A DNA stretch of 64,000 nucleotides from Streptomyces sp. NBC_00091 (GCF_026343185.1 NZ_JAPEMA010000001.1:868001-932000), one strand, 5' to 3'. Shown: positions 19,050-30,438, counted from the first letter of the stretch. Translations and numbers: made by a program. Notes: a model not told the origin generated them from the letters alone.

Positions 19050-19646
19050 TCAGGAAGCGGCCGCGGTGGCGACCTCCGGGATGCGGAAGGGCTTCATGCA
19101 GCCTCCGCACACGATCGGCGCCTGGGCCAGCACGGAGGGGACCACCCGGACGTTGCGCCCGCAGTCGCAGACCGCCTTGACCCGTACACCGCCGCCCGAG
19201 GAGCCGTGCCGGGCGGCCGGACCGCGGAAGCTGCGCTTGGTGTCGGCGGCGGTGGCGACCGTGTGCGCCTTGAGGGCGCGCTGGAGCCGCTCGATGGTGG
19301 GGCGGTAGCGCTTCTTGGCCTCGGGATTGAGGGTGACCAGGGAGAACCCGCTGCTGGCGTGCGGCTCCTCGGAGTGGTCCAGCCCCATCTCCTCGGCGAT
19401 CGCGAGGAATCTGCGGTTGTGGTAGCGGCCCGCTCGCGAGGTGTCACGGACTCCGCGGGCGGCGGCGATGCCGTGGACTGCCTCGTGCAGCAGTCGCTCG
19501 AAGGAGAGCTCGGCGCCACAGGCGGACGAGGATTCTCCGATCAGGGACTCGGGCGCGGCAAGGTCAGGCAGCTCGGGGTGGTACCGCTGAATGTCGGCCC
19601 ACGCCTGCGCCAGCTCTGCGGCGAGAACAGGTGGTGTCGTGCTCAC
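19050..19646 (-). CDS. SprT-like zinc metalloprotease-fold protein
   Basis: About 198 residues with the zinc-protease signature HEAVH (HExxH) followed by GRYHNRRFLAIAEEMGL, which resembles the third-ligand region of SprT. A C-terminal zinc ribbon has CDC and CGGC pairs. SprT-like (Spartan) proteins cut DNA-protein crosslinks; whether this one is catalytic is unknown. The start is uncertain: GTG at 19646 is preferred because similarity begins there, but no good Shine-Dalgarno is visible and a GTG at 19709 is in frame. Confidence 0.75.
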   Translation of the reverse strand: MSTTPPVLAAELAQAWADIQRYHPELPDLAAPESLIGESSSACGAELSFERLLHEAVHGIAAARGVRDTSRAGRYHNRRFLAIAEEMGLDHSEEPHASSGFSLVTLNPEAKKRYRPTIERLQRALKAHTVATAADTKRSFRGPAARHGSSGGGVRVKAVCDCGRNVRVVPSVLAQAPIVCGGCMKPFRIPEVATAAAS

Positions 19647-19801
19647 GTCGTGACAACGAGCCGGGGTGCCCCGGTGTTCCGATTCCGGGCCATTCCAAAT
19701 TTTTTGCACGTACCAGTCAGTTCACACTCATGCGTCCTGACGAGGACGGGTGCGCATATCCCAGGAGGAGTCGGTACGTAAGGCGTACCGACGACGACCG
19801 A

Positions 19802-19839
19802 CGCCCCCGGCGCGCGGCCGAAGCCGCACGCCGGGGGCG
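19802..19839 (-). terminator. Hairpin terminator 3' of proS
   Basis: 11-bp arms (19802-19812 and 19829-19839) with an inner pairing segment lie 11 bases past the proS stop. A smaller 7-bp inverted repeat at 19771-19789 lies beyond it. Confidence 0.6.
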
Positions 19840-19849
19840 CAGGGGGAAA

Positions 19850-21262
19850 TCAGTAGGAGCGCGCGACGATCGCGAGCGTACCGGGGGCGTCGTCCGCCAC
19901 CGGAACCGACCCGTCCTCGGCGATCAGGCAGCGCACGGAGACGGCCTGCTCGCCCAGCTTGGCCTCGCCCTCGGGGCCCAGGTCGGCCCACGGGATGCGC
20001 GCCCAGCCGCCGGCGATCGCGGCCTCGGCGGCCTCCTCGATCGTGGAGACGTCGGACGTACGGGCCTCACGGCGCTCGCGGGACTCGCGCAGCAGCTGCG
20101 CCTGGTCCTCGTCGAGCACCTTGGGCAGCAGGTCGGCGAGCGCGTCGATCTGCACCGGGGTCTTCCCGCCCGGGATCCGGCGGGCCAGCATCGCGGTGCC
20201 GGCCTCCAGGTCGCGGGGGCCGATCTCGATGCGGACCGGTACGCCCTTGAGCTCCCAGTCGACGGCGCGGCGGCCGAAGGGGGTGTCGACGCGGTCGTCG
20301 ACCTGCACGCGGATGCCGGCGGCCTTGAGCTGGGCACCCAGCTCGCGGACCTTCGCCACGGCCTCGTCACCCTTGATCGCCATGACGACGACCTGGACGT
20401 GCGCGAGGCGCGGCGGGACGCGCAGGCCGTTGTCGTCGCCGTGGGACATGATCAAGCCGCCGACCATGCGGGTCGAGACGCCCCACGAGGTCTGCCAGAC
20501 GAGCTCCTGCTTGCCTTCCTTCGACAGGTACTGGGTGTTGAAGGCCTTGGCGAAGTTGGTGCCGAGCTCGTGGCTCGTGCCCAGCTGGAGGGCCTTGCCG
20601 TCGCCCATCATGCCCTCGAGGGTGAGGGTGTTGATGGCTCCGGCGAAGCGCTCCTTGGCGGTCTTGCGGCCGAGCACGACGTCGATGCCGAGCACGTTCG
20701 TCATGAAGTCGCCGTAGACGTCGCGGTGGATCCGGGCGGCGTACTCGCGGGCGTCCTCGTACGTGGCGTGGGCGGTGTGGCCCTCCTGCCAGAGGAACTC
20801 GCTCGTACGGAGGAACACGCGCGGGCGCATCTCCCAGCGGACCACGTTGGCCCACTGGTTGATCAGCAGGGGCAGGTCCCGGTAGCTCTGGACCCACTTG
20901 GAGAAGTAGTCGTTGATGATCGTCTCGGAGGTGGGCCGGACGACGACCGGCTCGTCCAGCTCCTTGCCGCCGCCGTGCGTGACGACCGCGAGCTCGGGGG
21001 CGAAGCCCTCGACGTGCTCCGCCTCCTTCGTCAGGTACGACTGCGGGATGAAGAGCGGGAAGTACGCGTTCTGGGCGCCGGCGTCCTTGATGCGGGCGTC
21101 CATCTCCTGCTGCATCCGCTCCCACAGGCCGTAGCCGTACGGACGGATGACCATGGTGCCGCGGACCGGACCGTTGTCGGCCAGCTCGGCCTTGTTGATC
21201 AGATCCTGGTACCAGCGGGGGAAATCCTCCGCCTGCGGGGTGAGAACGGGTGCCTTTGCCAT
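19850..21262 (-). CDS. proS: Prolyl-tRNA synthetase, short (eukaryote/archaeal-like) type
   Basis: A 470-residue class II synthetase charging tRNA-Pro. Class II motif 2 is clear in FLRTSEFLWQEGHTAHAT, and the anticodon-binding domain follows. At 470 residues with no room for the roughly 180-residue editing insertion of the usual bacterial ProRS, it belongs to the short type also found in archaea, eukaryotes and some bacteria. Many Streptomyces also carry a long form elsewhere. ATG at 21262. Its neighbours are a SprT-like gene and a divergent methyltransferase. Confidence 0.93.
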   Translation of the reverse strand: MAKAPVLTPQAEDFPRWYQDLINKAELADNGPVRGTMVIRPYGYGLWERMQQEMDARIKDAGAQNAYFPLFIPQSYLTKEAEHVEGFAPELAVVTHGGGKELDEPVVVRPTSETIINDYFSKWVQSYRDLPLLINQWANVVRWEMRPRVFLRTSEFLWQEGHTAHATYEDAREYAARIHRDVYGDFMTNVLGIDVVLGRKTAKERFAGAINTLTLEGMMGDGKALQLGTSHELGTNFAKAFNTQYLSKEGKQELVWQTSWGVSTRMVGGLIMSHGDDNGLRVPPRLAHVQVVVMAIKGDEAVAKVRELGAQLKAAGIRVQVDDRVDTPFGRRAVDWELKGVPVRIEIGPRDLEAGTAMLARRIPGGKTPVQIDALADLLPKVLDEDQAQLLRESRERREARTSDVSTIEEAAEAAIAGGWARIPWADLGPEGEAKLGEQAVSVRCLIAEDGSVPVADDAPGTLAIVARSY

Positions 21263-21393
21263 GGCGCGAATGGTACGGCGCCGGGCGGGTCGAGCGTGAA
21301 TCGGGTGGCGCGCTCCTCTGGACGCGGGGGCGATTGGGGAGTTCCCTGGCAACGGGGGCAAGGGGGCGACACGGAATCAGGAGCGCTCTTTCG

Positions 21394-22074
21394 ATGACAC
21401 CGACGCCGACGGCGACGCTCGTCGCCCGGGACTGGGCGGAGATCCAGGAACGGATGCTGGTACCGCTGTACGAGGCGGTCTACGACCGGCTGGAGATCGG
21501 GCCGGGCGACCGGCTGCTGGGCCTCGACTGCGGGGCCGGGCTGGCCCTGCTACTGGCCGGCGGGCGGGGTGCCTCCGCGACCGGCGTGGAGGCGGATCCG
21601 GCCCGGCGGGCACTGGCCCGCGAGCGGCTGCTGGAGGTGATGGCAGGCCCTCCGGCGCCCGCGGCGCGGCCGTACGACGTACTGCTGGCCTTCTCGCCCG
21701 CCCCGGGCGCCTTGGCCGCGGCCCTGCCGGCGGTCCGGCGGGGCGGCGCGGTGGTGCTGGCCGACTGGGGTCCGGCGGAGCGGTGCACGGTGCCGGCGGT
21801 GCTGGGCGGCGGCCCGGTGGCCCGGGACCTGGACGCGCTCGTGGCGGGGGCCGGGCTGGTGCCCGACGGGTCGGGGCGGGTGTTCTGCCCCTTCGGCTAC
21901 GCGGACGTGGACAGCGCGGTACGGGGTCTGCTGTCGACCGGGCTCTACGCCGTCGCGGCGGATCCCGCCCTGGCGGAGAAGGAGCTGGCGGAGGCCCTTC
22001 ACCCGTACGAGCGGGCCGACGGCGCCGTCTGGCTGCCGAACATCCTCCGGTACGTCGTCGCCCGGGTGGCGTAA
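21394..22074 (+). CDS. SAM-dependent methyltransferase-like protein
   Basis: A 226-residue protein with a class I methyltransferase nucleotide motif LLGLDCGAGLALLLA (about residues 35-50), an acidic strand (GVEADP) and GGAVVLADWG. Substrate unknown. Typical homologues are methyltransferase type 11-like. Divergent from proS and convergent with ftsH, ending 14 bases from it. Confidence 0.8.
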   Translation: MTPTPTATLVARDWAEIQERMLVPLYEAVYDRLEIGPGDRLLGLDCGAGLALLLAGGRGASATGVEADPARRALARERLLEVMAGPPAPAARPYDVLLAFSPAPGALAAALPAVRRGGAVVLADWGPAERCTVPAVLGGGPVARDLDALVAGAGLVPDGSGRVFCPFGYADVDSAVRGLLSTGLYAVAADPALAEKELAEALHPYERADGAVWLPNILRYVVARVA

Positions 22075-22088
22075 CGGGGGGGGCGCCG

Positions 22089-24008
22089 CTACTTCGCGAG
22101 CCGGGGGATGCCGGCCGCCGCGTACGCCGCCTGCTCGTCCAGCGTCTCGGCGGCCAGCAGGGCCTCGGCGAGCGCGTCGAGTTTCGGCCGGTGCTCGCGC
22201 AGGAGGCGGCAGGCCTCCGCGTAGCACTCGTCCACGATCCGCCGCATCTCGTGGTCCACGGTGTCGAGGGTCGTGGGGGCGGCGGACAGGCCGTACGGGC
22301 CCTGCCCGTCGGCCGGGATGGCGGTCAGCTTGCCGACGCGCTCGCTCATGCCCCAGCGGCCGACCATCCCGCGGACGATGTTGGTGACCTGTTCGAGGTC
22401 GTTCTCGGCGCCGGTGGTGACCACGTCGTAGACGGTCTGTTCGGCCGCCATGCCGCCGAGCGCACCGATGATGCGGCCCCGGAGGTATTCCTCCGTGTAC
22501 GCGTACCGGTCCGCGTCCGGGGTGGAGAGGGTGACGCCGAGCGCCCGGCCCCGGGGCACGATGGTGATCTTGCGGACGGGGTCGGCGCCCGGCTGGAGCA
22601 TCCCCAGGAGGGCGTGGCCGCTCTCGTGGTAGGCCGTACGGCGGCGTTCCTCCAGCGGCATCACCAGGGGCCGTTCCGCGCCCAGCTGCACCTTCTCCAG
22701 GGCGTCGGAGAGGTCCGTCTGGGTGACTTCCTTCTGCTTGCGCTTGACGGCCAGCAGCGCGGCCTCGTTGGCCAGGTTGGCCAGCTCGGCTCCCGTCATG
22801 CCGGGGGTCGTACGGGCCACCTGCGCGAGGTCGACCCCGTCGGCGAGCGGGATGTCGCGGGTGTGGATGCGCAGGATGGCCTCGCGGCCGTCCCGGTCGG
22901 GCGGGGAGACCATGACGGTGCGGTCGAAGCGGCCGGGGCGGGTCAGGGCGGGGTCGAGGACGTCCGCCCGGTTGGTGGCGGCGAGGACGACCACGCCCTC
23001 CGAGCCGGAGAAGCCGTCCATCTCGGTGAGGATCTGGTTCAGGGTCTGCTCGCGCTCGTCGTGGCCGCCCATGGCCGAACCGCCGCCGCGCACCCGGCCG
23101 ATGGTGTCGATCTCGTCGATGAAGACGATCGCGGGGGCGACCTTGCGGGCCTCGCCGAACAGCTCCCGGACCCGGGAGGCGCCGACGCCGACGATCATCT
23201 CGATGAACTCGGAGGCGGACGCGGAGAAGAACGGCACCCCGGCCTCGCCGGCGACCGCCCGGGCGAGCAGGGTCTTGCCGGTGCCGGGCGGCCCGGCCAG
23301 GAGGACCCCGCCGGGCATCCGGGCGCCCATGTCGCGGTACTCCTGCGGGTTCTTGAGGAAGTCGACGACGTCGTTGAGCTCGCCCTCGACCTCGTCGATG
23401 CCGGCGACGTCCTCGAAGGTGGTGCGCGGGGCGCCGGCCTCCAGTTCCACCGGCTTGGGCGGCCCCTTGCGGCCCAGCCCGCCCATCCCGCCCATCGCCG
23501 AGCCCATCCGGCGTGCGATGAGCAGCCACAGGGCGACCAGGAGCAGCATCGGGGCGAGCGAGATCAGCAGGTTGGCCAGGAAGCTGCGCTGCACGACCAC
23601 CGGGGAGGCGGTGACGGTGACGCCCTTGGCGGTGAGGCTGGACCACAGCTGGTCGTCGGCGAAGGCGGGGCGCTGGGTGACGAACTTGGTGTAGTCGCCC
23701 TTGCCGTCGGGGGCGGTCTGCTTGCTCTTCAGCTCGCCCTGGATGGAGTCGCCCTTGGAGTAGATCTTCGAGACGTTGCCGTCGGCGACCTGCTTGCTGA
23801 ATTCGGTGTACGAGACCGTCGGCTCGTCGCCCTCGTTGAAGAAGGACAGCACGAGGTTGGCCAGCAGGAAGACGATCAGGGCGGCGAGGGTCAGCCCGCG
23901 CCAGCCGCCGGGCATCTTCCGCTTGGGCGGCGGGGCGGGCGGGGCACCCTCCGAGCGCCAGGGGGTGTCGGCCCGGTCGCGCGGCGGTACGGGGGTGGGG
24001 CTGGGCAC
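22089..24008 (-). CDS. ftsH: ATP-dependent zinc metalloprotease FtsH
   Basis: 639 residues: a Pro-rich N-terminus, membrane span about 40-58, a periplasm-like domain, a second span about 150-170, an AAA module with Walker A GPPGTGKT and Walker B IVFIDEIDTIG, the second region of homology, and zinc site HESGH near residue 460. It degrades misfolded membrane and soluble proteins. Streptomyces usually have another ftsH near folE and hpt, so this is probably the second copy. Confidence 0.94.
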   Translation of the reverse strand: MPSPTPVPPRDRADTPWRSEGAPPAPPPKRKMPGGWRGLTLAALIVFLLANLVLSFFNEGDEPTVSYTEFSKQVADGNVSKIYSKGDSIQGELKSKQTAPDGKGDYTKFVTQRPAFADDQLWSSLTAKGVTVTASPVVVQRSFLANLLISLAPMLLLVALWLLIARRMGSAMGGMGGLGRKGPPKPVELEAGAPRTTFEDVAGIDEVEGELNDVVDFLKNPQEYRDMGARMPGGVLLAGPPGTGKTLLARAVAGEAGVPFFSASASEFIEMIVGVGASRVRELFGEARKVAPAIVFIDEIDTIGRVRGGGSAMGGHDEREQTLNQILTEMDGFSGSEGVVVLAATNRADVLDPALTRPGRFDRTVMVSPPDRDGREAILRIHTRDIPLADGVDLAQVARTTPGMTGAELANLANEAALLAVKRKQKEVTQTDLSDALEKVQLGAERPLVMPLEERRRTAYHESGHALLGMLQPGADPVRKITIVPRGRALGVTLSTPDADRYAYTEEYLRGRIIGALGGMAAEQTVYDVVTTGAENDLEQVTNIVRGMVGRWGMSERVGKLTAIPADGQGPYGLSAAPTTLDTVDHEMRRIVDECYAEACRLLREHRPKLDALAEALLAAETLDEQAAYAAAGIPRLAK

Positions 24009-24082
24009 GGGGGCCTCCTTATGCCGTCCTCCCGGCCGACCATAAGCGACAAATCACCCCGCTGCTCGCCCCGCGGACGCGA

Positions 24083-24115
24083 AAGGGCCCCGGCCGTCAC
24101 CCGGCCGGGGCCCTT
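24083..24115 (-). terminator. Intrinsic terminator of ffh
   Basis: A perfect 14-bp stem (24083-24096 with 24102-24115) and 5-base loop sit 20 bases past the ffh stop. This is among the strongest terminators in the window. Confidence 0.75.
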
Positions 24116-24135
24116 CCCTCACACCTGCCGCATGC

Positions 24136-25710
24136 CTACTTCATGAACTTCTTGAACTCGTCCGGCAGGTCGAAGTCCTGACCCGGCTGGCCGTCGCCGG
24201 CGGGGAGCCCGAAGGGGTTGCCGCCCGCGGCGGGAGCGTCGGCCTGCGGGCCCTGCTCACGGCGGGCCGCGGCCGCGGCCTCCTCTTCCTTGCGCTTCAT
24301 CGGGTTGCCGCTCTTGCGCTTGCCCTTGGCCTGCTTGATCTGCTTCTTCTGCCGGCCGGGGCCACCGCCCATGCCCGGGATGCCGGGCATGCCGGGCATC
24401 CCGCCGCCCTGGGCCATGCGGGACATCATCTTGCGGGCCTCGAAGAAGCGCTCGACCAGCGACTTCACGGCGCTGACCTCGACACCGGAGCCCTTGGCGA
24501 TACGGGCACGGCGCGAGCCGTTGATGAGGTGCGGGTCCTGGCGCTCGGCCGGGGTCATCGACTTGATGATCGCGGCGGTGCGGTCGACGTCACGCTCGTC
24601 GATGTTGTTGATCTGGTCCTTGATCTGGCCCATGCCCGGCAGCATGCCGAGGAGCTTGGAGATGGAGCCCATCTTGCGGACCTGCTCCATCTGGGCCAGG
24701 AAGTCGTCGAGCGTGAACTCCTTCGGCCCCTTCGCCAGCTTGGCCGCCATCTTCTCGGCCTCGGCCTGGCTGAAGGTCTTCTCGGCCTGCTCGATGAGGG
24801 TGAGCATGTCACCCATGTCGAGGATCCGGCCCGCCATGCGGTCCGGGTGGAAGGCGTCGAACTCGTCGAGCTTCTCGCCGTTCGAGGCGAACATGATCTG
24901 CTTGCCGGTGACGTGCGCGATGGAGAGCGCGGCACCACCGCGGGCGTCGCCGTCGAGCTTGGACAGCACCACGCCGTCGAAGCCGACGCCGTCACGGAAG
25001 GCCTCGGCGGTGTTGACCGCGTCCTGACCGATCATCGCGTCGACGACGAAGAGGATCTCGTCGGGGCTGACGGCGTCGCGGATGTCCGCGGCCTGCTGCA
25101 TCAGCTCCTGGTCGATGCCGAGGCGGCCGGCGGTGTCGACGATGACGATGTCGTGCTGCTTGGTCCGCGCGTACTCGACGGAGTCCTTGGCCACCTGGAC
25201 CGGGTCGCCGACGCCGTTGCCGGGCTGGGGCGCGTAGACCGCGACGCCGGCGCGCTCGGCGACGACGCTGAGCTGGTTGACGGCGTTGGGGCGCTGGAGG
25301 TCGCAGGCGACGAGGAGCGGAGTGTGACCCTGCCCCTTCAGCCACAGGCCGAGCTTTCCGGCGAGGGTGGTCTTACCGGCACCCTGGAGACCGGCCAGCA
25401 TGATCACCGTGGGCGCGGTCTTGGCGAAGCGCAGGCGGCGGGTCTCACCGCCGAGGATCGAGACCAGCTCGTCGTTGACGATCTTGAGGACCTGCTGGCC
25501 GGGGTTCAGCGCCTTGCTGACCTCCTCGCCGCGGGCCCTTTCCTTGACGTTCGCGATGAAGGAGCGGACGACGGGAAGCGCGACGTCGGCCTCGAGGAGG
25601 GCGATACGGATTTCCCGCGCCGCAGCGTCGATGTCCTGCTCGGAGAGGCGGCCTTTGCCCCGGAGGGACTTGAAGGTCGCGCTGAGGCGGTCGGAAAGCG
25701 TATCGAACAC
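24136..25710 (-). CDS. ffh: Signal recognition particle protein Ffh
   Basis: A 524-residue SRP54 GTPase: N domain, G domain with GLQGAGKTT, DTAGRL and SKLDGDARGG, and a Met-rich M domain binding 4.5S RNA and signal peptides. The C-terminus after about residue 440 is a Met/Gly/Pro and Lys-rich tail. Start is the GTG at 25710, matching VFDTLSDRL of the family. It works with FtsY, also encoded in this window. The frame stays open far upstream through a repeat-containing intergenic region. Confidence 0.95.
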   Translation of the reverse strand: MFDTLSDRLSATFKSLRGKGRLSEQDIDAAAREIRIALLEADVALPVVRSFIANVKERARGEEVSKALNPGQQVLKIVNDELVSILGGETRRLRFAKTAPTVIMLAGLQGAGKTTLAGKLGLWLKGQGHTPLLVACDLQRPNAVNQLSVVAERAGVAVYAPQPGNGVGDPVQVAKDSVEYARTKQHDIVIVDTAGRLGIDQELMQQAADIRDAVSPDEILFVVDAMIGQDAVNTAEAFRDGVGFDGVVLSKLDGDARGGAALSIAHVTGKQIMFASNGEKLDEFDAFHPDRMAGRILDMGDMLTLIEQAEKTFSQAEAEKMAAKLAKGPKEFTLDDFLAQMEQVRKMGSISKLLGMLPGMGQIKDQINNIDERDVDRTAAIIKSMTPAERQDPHLINGSRRARIAKGSGVEVSAVKSLVERFFEARKMMSRMAQGGGMPGMPGIPGMGGGPGRQKKQIKQAKGKRKSGNPMKRKEEEAAAAARREQGPQADAPAAGGNPFGLPAGDGQPGQDFDLPDEFKKFMK

Positions 25711-26177
25711 GGTGGTCGCGATTCCTCGGGTCGGGGGCGTGGTGGTCGTCCCCCAGGGTATCGGGCCCCACCCCCACCCCGGCCCCGCGGGCGGTTTTCC
25801 CTCCGTGCGATAGCCCGGGGCCCGCTGCGCGGCTGCTCCCCGCCCCACCCTTCGCCCGTTCCCCGGGGCTGCGCCCCGGACCCCCCGCGCCTCAAACGCC
25901 GGCGAGGCTGGATCTTCCAGCCTCGCCGGCGTTTGAGGCGCGGGTCCGGGCAGAGCCCGGGGAACGGTGGAAGGGCGGGTAGGGGACAGCCCCGCGCAGC
26001 GGCCCACCACCCGCAGACGGACAACCGACCCCAGCCGGGCCCGTGGCCCCGCCCCGGGTCCGACGGCCGGAGGCTGTCGCAGCGGCGCGAAGCCGGTAAG
26101 GCCCGCCAGGGCCGCACCGCGCGAGCGGCGCGTGAAGAAGGAGTGGCGCCCCGGCGCCGAGCGGCGCGAGGGCCGCG
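25711..26177. other. Intergenic region between glnD and ffh
   Basis: 467 bases without a convincing gene. It contains the long palindrome at 25861-25963 and should hold the ffh promoter. The frames open here are GC-driven. No tRNA or small RNA could be recognised by eye. Confidence 0.6.
25861..25963. repeat. Large dispersed-type palindrome
   Basis: A perfect 29-bp inverted repeat (25884-25912 and 25916-25944, 3-base loop) is extended by imperfectly paired GC-rich flanks (ccccggggctgcgccccgga and ggtccgggcagagcccgggg). The element contains cgcctcaaacgccggcgagg, which I recognise as a common Streptomyces intergenic repeat. It can act as a terminator of glnD. Confidence 0.75.
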
Positions 26178-28613
26178 TCAAGAAGGAAGCAGCGCGGCCT
26201 CCACGCGGGCGGCAAGGGCGGCGGCCTCAGCCACAGGCAGGGGTTTGCCGTCGGCGTCGGCCACGTACACGGTGTCCACCGCGTTCGCGCCCAGCGTCGA
26301 AACGTGCGCGCTCCGCACCCGGACCCCGGCCGACTCCAGGGCCCGCCCGATCCGGTGCAGCAGCCCCACCGCGTCCGGGGCCCGCACCTCCAGGACGGTG
26401 GCCAGGGAGGAGACCTCCGGGACCACCGTGACCCGGGGCGGCGGCGGGACCACGCCCCGCCGCCGCGGGTACGCCGCCTCGCGGTCGGCCAGCTTCGCGG
26501 GGACGTCCAGCGAGCCGTCCAGCGCCCGCACCAGGTCGGTCCGCAGCCGGGCAGCCTGCGGCAGGGCCCCGTACTCCGCCGCGACCCGCCAGCGCAGTAC
26601 GAGCACCTCGCCCGCCAGGTCCGGCAGCTCCAGGAAGCGCAGGTCGGCCGCCCGGACGGTCAGCCGGTGCAGGGCCAGCACCCCGGACACGGCCGGGAGC
26701 ACCCCGGGCTGGTCGGGTACGGCCACGACCAGCTCCACCCCGACGGCGTCGTCCTCCTCCCGGCGCGCGTGCAGCGCGAGCACCGGCTCGCCCGTGCGCA
26801 GCGCCTCGACCGCCAGGCGTTCCTGTTCGGTGGTCGGGATCTCCGGCTCGGTGACGGCGGGCGGGGTGCCGCGCAGCACCGCGGCGACCCGCCCGACGAG
26901 GTCGGCGACCAGGGAGCCCCGCCAGGTGCTCCAGGCGGCCGGGCCGGTGGCCAGGGCGTCGGCCTCGGTCAGGGCGTGCAGGATCTCCAGGGTGGAGAGG
27001 GAGCCGACGGCGTCCGCGACCGCCCGCACGGTCGCCGGGTCGTCGAGGTCCCGCCGGGTCGCGGTGTCCACGAGCAGCAGGTGGTGGCGTACGAGCGTGC
27101 CCAGCACGGAGACGTCCTCGGCGTCGAAGCCCACCCGCGCGGCCATGTCGCGCGCGATGGTCTCGCCCGCCACGGAGTGGTCGCCGGGCCAGCCCTTGCC
27201 GATGTCGTGCAGCAGAGCCGCCATCAGCAGCAGGTCGGGACGGCTGACGCGGCGGGTCAGCGCGGAGGCCCGTACGGCGGTCTCGATCAGGTGCCGGTCG
27301 ACCGTCCAGGTGTGGACGGGGTTGCGCTGGGGACGGCAGCGCACCCGCTCCCAGTCGGGGAGCAGCCGGCTGATCAGGCCCTCGGCCTCCAGCGCCTCCC
27401 ACACCCCCACCATCGGCTCCCCCGCGCCGAGCAGGGTCAGCAGCTGCTCGCGGGCCTCCGCGGGCCAGGGCACGGGCAGCGGTCCGGCCTGCGCGGCGAG
27501 CCGCCGTACGGCGTGCAGCGAGACGGGCAGGCCCGCCTGCGCGGCGGCCGCCCCGAGCCGCAGGGGCAGTACGGGATCCCGGTCGGGCCGCGCGGCCAGC
27601 GCCAGTACGGCCTCCCCGTCGGACTCCACCACGCCCTCGGCCAGCGGTGCCCGCTCGGGCGTGGCGGCGCCCCGGGTGCCGAGGAGTCCGCGCAGCCTCG
27701 GCCGGGCGGCCCGGGCCCGCAGCACCCGCCCGACCTCCCGCCAGGTGACGTCGCCGGCGTACGCGACCACCCGCGCGGCCTCGTACACCTCCCGCAGCAG
27801 GGCGTCGGTGTCGAGCAGCCCCAGCCGGGCGGCGACCTGGGGCTGTTCCTGGAGCGCGAGCCGGTCGGTCGCCCGCCCCGTCACCAAGTGCAGCGCGTCC
27901 CGGGCGTCCAGCAGCCTGCGCCGGGCCTCGGCCAGTCCCTCGCGCGGGGCGTCGGCCAGCCAGGACGCGGCGACGGCCCGCAGGGCGGTGGCGTCCCGGA
28001 GGCCGCCGCGGGCCTCCTTGAGGTCGGGTTCCAGCAGGAAGCGCAGCTCCCCGGCCCGCTCGGCCCGCTCCCGGCACAGGGCGTGCAGCTGCGGGAGCCG
28101 TCTGGGGGCCTGGTTGCGCCAGTCGGCGAGCACGGAGGTGCGCAGCCCGGCGAGGAGTCCGGCGTCCCCGGAGACGAGCCGCGCGTCGAGCAGTCCGAGG
28201 TGCACCTTGAGGTCCTCGGCGGCGGTCTTGCGGGCCTCGCCGGGGGTGCGCACCGAGTGGTCGAGGGCCAGGCCGAGGTCCCACACGGGGTACCAGAGGC
28301 GGTCGGCGAGCGCGCTCAGCTGCCCGGGCTGCGCCTTGCCGTCGTGGAGCAGCAGCAGGTCGAGGTCGCTGCGCGGGGAGAGGTCGGCGCGTCCGTAGCC
28401 GCCGACGGCGACGAGGGCGGCGCCGCGTACGCCGGTCTCCCGCGCGGCCTGTGCGAACAGTGCGTTCAGCCAGTGGTCGGTCAGCCCGGACAGGGCGGAA
28501 CGCCGGGAAGGCCCGGACCGCGACTCCTCGTGGAGGAGTCGCAGCCGGGCCGCGGCGTAGCCGGCGGGTCCGGAGCCGGCCGGGTCTTCGGTGGTCTCTT
28601 CGACGCTCGTCAC
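26178..28613 (-). CDS. glnD: GlnD, PII nucleotidyltransferase
   Basis: 811 residues: nucleotidyltransferase motif VGGYGRADLSPRSDLDLLLL, an HD domain with ALLHDIGKGWPGDHS, and two C-terminal ACT domains (ELVVAVPDQPGVLPAVSGVL and LEVRAPDAVGLLHRIG). In Streptomyces GlnD adenylylates rather than uridylylates GlnK. GTG at 28613 with GGGAG 7 bases upstream. Third gene of amtB-glnK-glnD, 17 bases after glnK. Confidence 0.95.
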   Translation of the reverse strand: MTSVEETTEDPAGSGPAGYAAARLRLLHEESRSGPSRRSALSGLTDHWLNALFAQAARETGVRGAALVAVGGYGRADLSPRSDLDLLLLHDGKAQPGQLSALADRLWYPVWDLGLALDHSVRTPGEARKTAAEDLKVHLGLLDARLVSGDAGLLAGLRTSVLADWRNQAPRRLPQLHALCRERAERAGELRFLLEPDLKEARGGLRDATALRAVAASWLADAPREGLAEARRRLLDARDALHLVTGRATDRLALQEQPQVAARLGLLDTDALLREVYEAARVVAYAGDVTWREVGRVLRARAARPRLRGLLGTRGAATPERAPLAEGVVESDGEAVLALAARPDRDPVLPLRLGAAAAQAGLPVSLHAVRRLAAQAGPLPVPWPAEAREQLLTLLGAGEPMVGVWEALEAEGLISRLLPDWERVRCRPQRNPVHTWTVDRHLIETAVRASALTRRVSRPDLLLMAALLHDIGKGWPGDHSVAGETIARDMAARVGFDAEDVSVLGTLVRHHLLLVDTATRRDLDDPATVRAVADAVGSLSTLEILHALTEADALATGPAAWSTWRGSLVADLVGRVAAVLRGTPPAVTEPEIPTTEQERLAVEALRTGEPVLALHARREEDDAVGVELVVAVPDQPGVLPAVSGVLALHRLTVRAADLRFLELPDLAGEVLVLRWRVAAEYGALPQAARLRTDLVRALDGSLDVPAKLADREAAYPRRRGVVPPPPRVTVVPEVSSLATVLEVRAPDAVGLLHRIGRALESAGVRVRSAHVSTLGANAVDTVYVADADGKPLPVAEAAALAARVEAALLPS

Positions 28614-28630
28614 CCGGTAGCTCCCGTCGT

Positions 28631-30388
<1,758 letters not shown>

Positions 30389-30438
30389 TTATTGGCCCTG
30401 AGATTCGCGCAGGACGGTTTCCGGCGGCGCCGCTGGGT

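Noticed and set aside
24529..28398. A 1289-codon plus-strand open frame across ffh and glnD
   Set aside because: Crosses two well-supported opposite genes and the intergenic repeat; no domains are seen.
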